A stretch of 9,024 nucleotides of DNA from the NCBI GenBank assembly GCA_016783285.1, contig JADHWW010000182.1, positions 1-9,024 on the forward strand. The letters run 5' to 3'. The DNA is from Anaerolineae bacterium (lineage in GTDB: Bacteria; Chloroflexota; Anaerolineae; B4-G1). Numbering within the stretch: the first letter of the stretch is position 1; each line of letters begins with the position of its first letter. A program made the position numbers and the translations under genes. The notes under the pieces are model-generated. The model was not told where the DNA came from. It searched no databases and saw only the letters and a program-made list of their open reading frames with translations. Positions 5,282-9,024 of this stretch are shown here, one piece after another.

Positions 5282-7648
5282 ATGTCCATGAGCGAAAGAG
5301 TCGCCCGATTGAGGCAGCAAAGCCTGGATGCCAGGCCCACCCTCTCGACCGAGAGAGCAGAGCTGCTGACCGAATTCTACCGGCAGAATCTGGGACTGGT
5401 GTCCGCGCCCGTACATCGTGCGCTGGCGTTCAAGTACTTGATGGAACACAAGACCATCTGCATCAACACAGGCGAACTGATCATCGGCGAGAAGGGCCCG
5501 GCCCCTAAGGCCGTGCCGACCTACCCGGAACTTTGCTGCCATAGCCTGGAAGACCTGGACATCCTCAATTCCCGGGAAAAGATATCCTTTGCCGTCAGTA
5601 CCCAGGCCCGGCAGGTTTACGAGGAAACCATTATCCCCTTCTGGCGGGGCAAGACGATGCGCGAACTCATCTTTCAGGAAATGACGGAGGAATGGAAAGG
5701 TGCATACGAGGCCGGCGTCTTTACCGAGTTCATGGAGCAACGGTCTCCCGGTCACACAGTCCTGGATGACAAGATCTACCACAAAGGGCTCCTAGACTTC
5801 AAGCGGGACATTCAGCAAAGCCTGCAAAACCTGGATTACCTGAACGACCCAGAAGCATACGACAAACAAGAACAACTCAAGGCCATGCTCATCTGCGCAG
5901 ACGCCTTGATCCTCTTTGCGGAACGGCACGCGGAAAAAGCCAGGGAATTAGCGCAGCAGGAGACCGATCCGCAGAGAAAGCAGGAACTGGAGCACATCGC
6001 CGAGGTCTGTTCGCACGTACCAGCCCACGCGCCCCGGGATTTGTGGGAGGCGTTGCAGTACTACTGGTTCGTCCACCTCGGCGTGACAACAGAACTGAAC
6101 CCCTGGGACGCCTTCAATCCGGGGCGATTGGATCGGCATTTGTACCCCTTTTACCAAAAGGGACTGGAAGAGGGAAGGCTCACCCGCGAGCAAGCCGAAG
6201 AGTTGCTGCAGTGCTTCTGGATCAAATTCAACAACCAGCCTGCGCCGCCCAAGGTTGGAGTCACCGCGGCGGAGAGCAGCACGTACACGGATTTCGCCCA
6301 GATCAACACGGGCGGTCTGAAAGAGGACGGCTCCGACGCCGTCAATGAGGTCACCTACTTGCTTCTGGACGTGATAGAGGAGATGCGACTGTTGCAGCCC
6401 AGTTCCTCCATTCAGGTCAGCAAGAAGAACCCCAATAGATTCATCAAGAGAGCGGCCAAGATCATCCGCACGGGGTTTGGCCAGCCCTCGGTGTTCAACG
6501 CCGACGTTGTTGTCCAGGAGATGATCCGGCAGGGCAAATCCATCGCAGATGCACGAAACGGTGGCACCAGCGGTTGTGTGGAGACCGGCGCGTTTGGAAA
6601 GGAAAACTACAACCTGACGGGCTACTTCAACATGCCCAAGGTGTTCGAGATCACCCTGAACAACGGCGTTGACCCCCGGACCGGCCGCAGGGTCGGGCTG
6701 GAAACAGGAGACCCCACGCAATTTGACTCCTTCGAGGAACTGTTCGAGGCTTACAAAAAGCAGTTGAACCACTTCGTGGACATCAAAGTGCGGGGCAACA
6801 ACGTCGTCGAAAGGCTGTACGCCAACTATATCCCTGCGCCGTTCCTTTCACTGTTGATTGACGATTGCATCGCCAAGGGCAAGGACTACCACGACGGCGG
6901 TGCACGGTATGACACGAGTTACATCCAAGGGGTGGGCGTAGGCACGATGACCGACGCCCTGACTGCCATCAAGTACCACGTTTTTGACGAGAAGACCCTG
7001 ACGATGGCAAAACTGCTGGCTGTCCTCCAGGACGATTTCGAGGGGCACGAAAGAGTACGCCAGATGCTGCTGAATAAGACACCCAAGTACGGCAACGACG
7101 ACGATTATACGGACGACGTGATGGTGGCTGTGTTCGAGGCCTACTTCCATGCCATAGACGGACGCCAGAACACCAGAGGCGGAACGTACCGTATCAACCT
7201 GCTGCCGACCACGGTTCACGTGTACTTTGGCTCGCTGATCGGGGCCACACCCGATGGACGCCGGGCCTGGGCACCCCTCTCCGAAGGCATTTCGCCCGTG
7301 CAGGGAGCAGACCGACGTGGCCCGACGGCGGTCCTCAAATCAGCGGCCAAGATGGACCACGTCCGCACCGGCGGCACGCTGCTCAATCAGAAGTTCACGC
7401 CCCAGTTGCTCAAAGACGACGAGGGCCTGGACAAGTTCGTTCAATTGATACGCACCTACTTCAGGCTGGACGGTCACCATATCCAGTTCAACGTCGTGGA
7501 TGGCGCCACGCTGCGCGCCGCGCAAGAGAACCCTGAGCAGTACCGGAACCTTATCGTACGCGTGGCAGGCTACAGCGACTATTTCTGCGATCTCGGCAAA
7601 GCGTTGCAGGACGAGATAATCTCCCGGACGGAACAGCGGTCGTTCTAG
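5282..7648 (+). CDS. hypD: Glycyl radical enzyme, trans-4-hydroxy-L-proline dehydratase (HypD) type
   Basis: This complete 788-residue cytosolic enzyme is a member of the pyruvate formate-lyase superfamily. The C-terminal radical motif is VRVAGYSDYF with G763 as the radical site, and the thiyl cysteine is C432 in SGCVETG. The GCVE sequence, with E434 two residues after the cysteine, marks the dehydratase branch (glycerol, propanediol, hydroxyproline). Active-site residues I recall for Clostridioides difficile HypD (F152, H160, D278, S334, F340, C434, E436, Y450, T645, G765) are all present at a constant offset of minus two: F150, H158, D276, S332, F338, C432, E434, Y448, T643, G763. The reaction would be dehydration of trans-4-hydroxy-L-proline to pyrroline-5-carboxylate, later reduced to proline. 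The enzyme is oxygen-sensitive and needs a radical SAM activase; none is in this window. Length matches the family. It appears monocistronic, and its stop overlaps that of the convergent neighbour. The HypD call rests on remembered residues and was not checked against a database. Confidence 0.88.
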   Translation: MSMSERVARLRQQSLDARPTLSTERAELLTEFYRQNLGLVSAPVHRALAFKYLMEHKTICINTGELIIGEKGPAPKAVPTYPELCCHSLEDLDILNSREKISFAVSTQARQVYEETIIPFWRGKTMRELIFQEMTEEWKGAYEAGVFTEFMEQRSPGHTVLDDKIYHKGLLDFKRDIQQSLQNLDYLNDPEAYDKQEQLKAMLICADALILFAERHAEKARELAQQETDPQRKQELEHIAEVCSHVPAHAPRDLWEALQYYWFVHLGVTTELNPWDAFNPGRLDRHLYPFYQKGLEEGRLTREQAEELLQCFWIKFNNQPAPPKVGVTAAESSTYTDFAQINTGGLKEDGSDAVNEVTYLLLDVIEEMRLLQPSSSIQVSKKNPNRFIKRAAKIIRTGFGQPSVFNADVVVQEMIRQGKSIADARNGGTSGCVETGAFGKENYNLTGYFNMPKVFEITLNNGVDPRTGRRVGLETGDPTQFDSFEELFEAYKKQLNHFVDIKVRGNNVVERLYANYIPAPFLSLLIDDCIAKGKDYHDGGARYDTSYIQGVGVGTMTDALTAIKYHVFDEKTLTMAKLLAVLQDDFEGHERVRQMLLNKTPKYGNDDDYTDDVMVAVFEAYFHAIDGRQNTRGGTYRINLLPTTVHVYFGSLIGATPDGRRAWAPLSEGISPVQGADRRGPTAVLKSAAKMDHVRTGGTLLNQKFTPQLLKDDEGLDKFVQLIRTYFRLDGHHIQFNVVDGATLRAAQENPEQYRNLIVRVAGYSDYFCDLGKALQDEIISRTEQRSF

Positions 7649-9024
7649 GGCGCGGAGCGGCGGAAGATGATCGTCTGCGGGTGGTCGTAAACGACAAAAC
7701 TCTCATCCAGCCGGCCCAGGCGCAGCACAAACAGTGACTCAGGCCGGCAGAGATCAGGCAGCGAGAAGTCCAGACCAGTGGTCGGATCGTCCACCAGCGC
7801 CAGCGGCCCCAGGCGCGGGTAGCGTCCGAAGCAGGCCACCGGCTCGAAGCCCAGTCCACCCTCAAAGAGCAGCCGGTAATGGCGGGCTGTGAGGGGATAA
7901 CGGACCAGCCACCGCGCCAACGTCGCGTATCCACGCCGACTGGCGATGACCACGTAGTCGGCTTCCGCCAATACCTCCTCCATCGCCGCCCACTTCTCCG
8001 GCGTGTCCTCGTCGAAAATGGGCAGTTCCCGCACGTCATAGTCGTAGATACTCGTCGCGTCCAGTGGCAGCGGGTGGTCCCACTGCTCGACGGCCACGAT
8101 CGCCCCCCGTCCCGCGTGGTCGTAGAACCATTCTGAGGCGGTCAGCCAAGGATGCGAGTGGTGGTAGAGACTGGCGAAGGCCAGACACCAAAGTAGGGAG
8201 TAGATGAGAAATGAGTAGATGAGGAATGAGTAAATGAGGGAAGAGGCGGCACGCCGTTGCCGTTGGAGCAGGTCGGCCAGCAGACGAGCCGCGTAGAGAG
8301 CCAACAGTGGTGTCAGGGGCAAGAGGTAGCGGGGGAATTTGGCGTAGAGCGCGCCGACGAAGGCGAAACAGGGCACCGTCCACGCCAGCAGCACCCACTC
8401 CGCCCGGTGTGGCGGCTCCCGCACCGCCCGCCACACCGCCCAGGCCAACCCGGTGCAGGCGACCAGCCCCAGCGGCCACCCCATCCCCCAGCGCAACTGC
8501 TGCACCAGCGGGTAGAGATAGGGCCAGGTGGCGTGGAACTGGCGGGTGTAGGGCACGTCCAGCAGACCTCGCACGATGGCCCCCTGCTCCGCCACGTTGC
8601 GCCAGAATGTGGGGAAGACCAGGAGTGCAAAGGGGTTGGTGAGCGCAAAGGCCGCCAGCGCCGCGCCGCCGCACGCCAGGCCACGCTTCCAGCGAGCCCG
8701 GCACCGGCTTGCCCGGCACTGGCCCGCCCAGCACCGGCCTGGAAGAGCCGGTGCTGGGCTGACCATCAATGCCGCGCACAGCGGCAACACCAGCAGCGTC
8801 GCGCTGAACTTGGTGCCCACGGCCAACCCGGCCCACGCGCCCGCCAGCAAGGCTTGGTGCAGCTGTCCACCCTCGGCCAGGCGGACGGCGAAGAGCAGCG
8901 TGCCCAGGACGAAGAAGGCCAGCGGCACGTCGGCAGTGTAGAAGTGAGCCTGCTGCACGTGCGAGACCATCAACGCGACGAAGGCCGCCGCCAGCAGGCC
9001 GACACGCCCCCCGTAGACCCGCCG
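7645..9024 (-). CDS. Polytopic GT-C glycosyltransferase (PMT/ArnT-like, GT39/GT83 type), N-terminus cut by window edge
   Basis: The frame is open from the right edge (first codon at 9024) to TAG at 7645-7647 and gives 460 residues without the true start. Hydrophobic spans follow one another over roughly the first 280 visible residues, then comes a soluble C-terminal domain of about 180 residues. An early loop after a hydrophobic segment reads HFYTADVPLAFF (D32 of the visible part). It resembles the acidic extracytoplasmic loop that binds the polyprenyl-phosphate sugar in protein mannosyltransferases and ArnT. Such enzymes transfer a sugar from a polyprenyl phosphate carrier to lipid or protein outside the membrane. 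Two repeat-coded stretches interrupt it: about residues 92-112 (odd Cys/Arg-rich, RCWAGQCRASRCRAR) and about 261-276 (LIYSF repeated). The latter adds five-residue units to a membrane span. The last base of its stop overlaps the HypD stop within a shared CTAG. Donor and acceptor are unknown. Confidence 0.78.
   Translation of the reverse strand, partial: RRVYGGRVGLLAAAFVALMVSHVQQAHFYTADVPLAFFVLGTLLFAVRLAEGGQLHQALLAGAWAGLAVGTKFSATLLVLPLCAALMVSPAPALPGRCWAGQCRASRCRARWKRGLACGGAALAAFALTNPFALLVFPTFWRNVAEQGAIVRGLLDVPYTRQFHATWPYLYPLVQQLRWGMGWPLGLVACTGLAWAVWRAVREPPHRAEWVLLAWTVPCFAFVGALYAKFPRYLLPLTPLLALYAARLLADLLQRQRRAASSLIYSFLIYSFLIYSLLWCLAFASLYHHSHPWLTASEWFYDHAGRGAIVAVEQWDHPLPLDATSIYDYDVRELPIFDEDTPEKWAAMEEVLAEADYVVIASRRGYATLARWLVRYPLTARHYRLLFEGGLGFEPVACFGRYPRLGPLALVDDPTTGLDFSLPDLCRPESLFVLRLGRLDESFVVYDHPQTIIFRRSAP
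8198..8242. repeat. 15-bp tandem repeat, three units, coding LIYSF
   Basis: The units GAGTAGATGAGAAAT (8198-8212), GAGTAGATGAGGAAT (8213-8227) and GAGTAAATGAGGGAA (8228-8242) are near-identical. On the minus strand they encode LIYSF, LIYSF, LIYSL in a hydrophobic segment of the GT-C protein. The 15-bp period keeps the frame, so unit gain or loss would change the length of the segment by five residues. Confidence 0.9.
8694..8759. repeat. 15-bp tandem repeat plus 13-bp perfect inverted repeat within the GT-C gene
   Basis: Three 15-bp units with consensus NNGCCCRGCACYGGC lie at 8694-8708, 8709-8723 and 8724-8738. The last unit is followed, after an 8-nt loop, by an exact inverted copy: GCCCAGCACCGGC at 8726-8738 pairs with GCCGGTGCTGGGC at 8747-8759. 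This GC-rich hairpin lies in coding sequence and yields an unusual Cys/Arg-rich loop between two hydrophobic segments, which looks like a REP-like insertion more than ancestral protein. Confidence 0.85.

Noticed and set aside
8726..8759. Terminator hairpin
   Set aside because: The 13-bp stem is strong, but it lies in the middle of an open coding frame and has no following T-run.

Overview
The window looks like a chromosomal segment of a GC-rich anaerobic or facultative bacterium. Chloroflexota (an Anaerolineae-like lineage) is my best guess, from the general look of the proteins, the use of GTG and TTG starts, and the many short tandem repeats in and between genes. This placement is inference from recollection, not from a marker gene. 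No rRNA, tRNA, CRISPR array or transposase is visible.

Left two thirds (about 1-5195, minus strand): an apparent four-gene cell-surface glycan operon, read right to left. It starts at a promoter that would give a nearly leaderless transcript (5166-5194). The genes are a flippase-like polytopic membrane protein (4175-5158), an NAD-dependent nucleotide-sugar epimerase/dehydratase (2087-4159), a family 4 glycosyltransferase (847-1995) and a SAM-dependent methyltransferase that runs off the left edge (1-809). Together they fit synthesis, transfer, membrane handling and perhaps methylation of a surface polysaccharide or glycolipid sugar.

The most striking element is a 331-residue intein with a LAGLIDADG homing endonuclease (DNA 2615-3607) inside the epimerase. 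It splits the catalytic YxxxK motif of the short-chain dehydrogenase/reductase fold, so the enzyme can only be assembled by protein splicing. The intein DNA is visibly more AT-rich than the host gene.

Right third: a complete plus-strand glycyl radical enzyme (5282-7648) with every active-site residue I can recall from trans-4-hydroxy-L-proline dehydratase (HypD). It is transcribed divergently from the glycan operon and has no activating enzyme beside it in the window. Tail to tail with it, sharing a 4-bp CTAG that holds both stop codons, is a polytopic GT-C type glycosyltransferase (7645-9024, minus strand), incomplete at its N-terminus.

A second theme is frame-compatible tandem repetition inside genes. 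There is an octanucleotide array in the methyltransferase, a duplicated 24-bp unit at the epimerase N-terminus, an 8-bp-periodic block over the epimerase stop, and two 15-bp arrays (one ending in a 13-bp perfect hairpin) in the right-edge glycosyltransferase.
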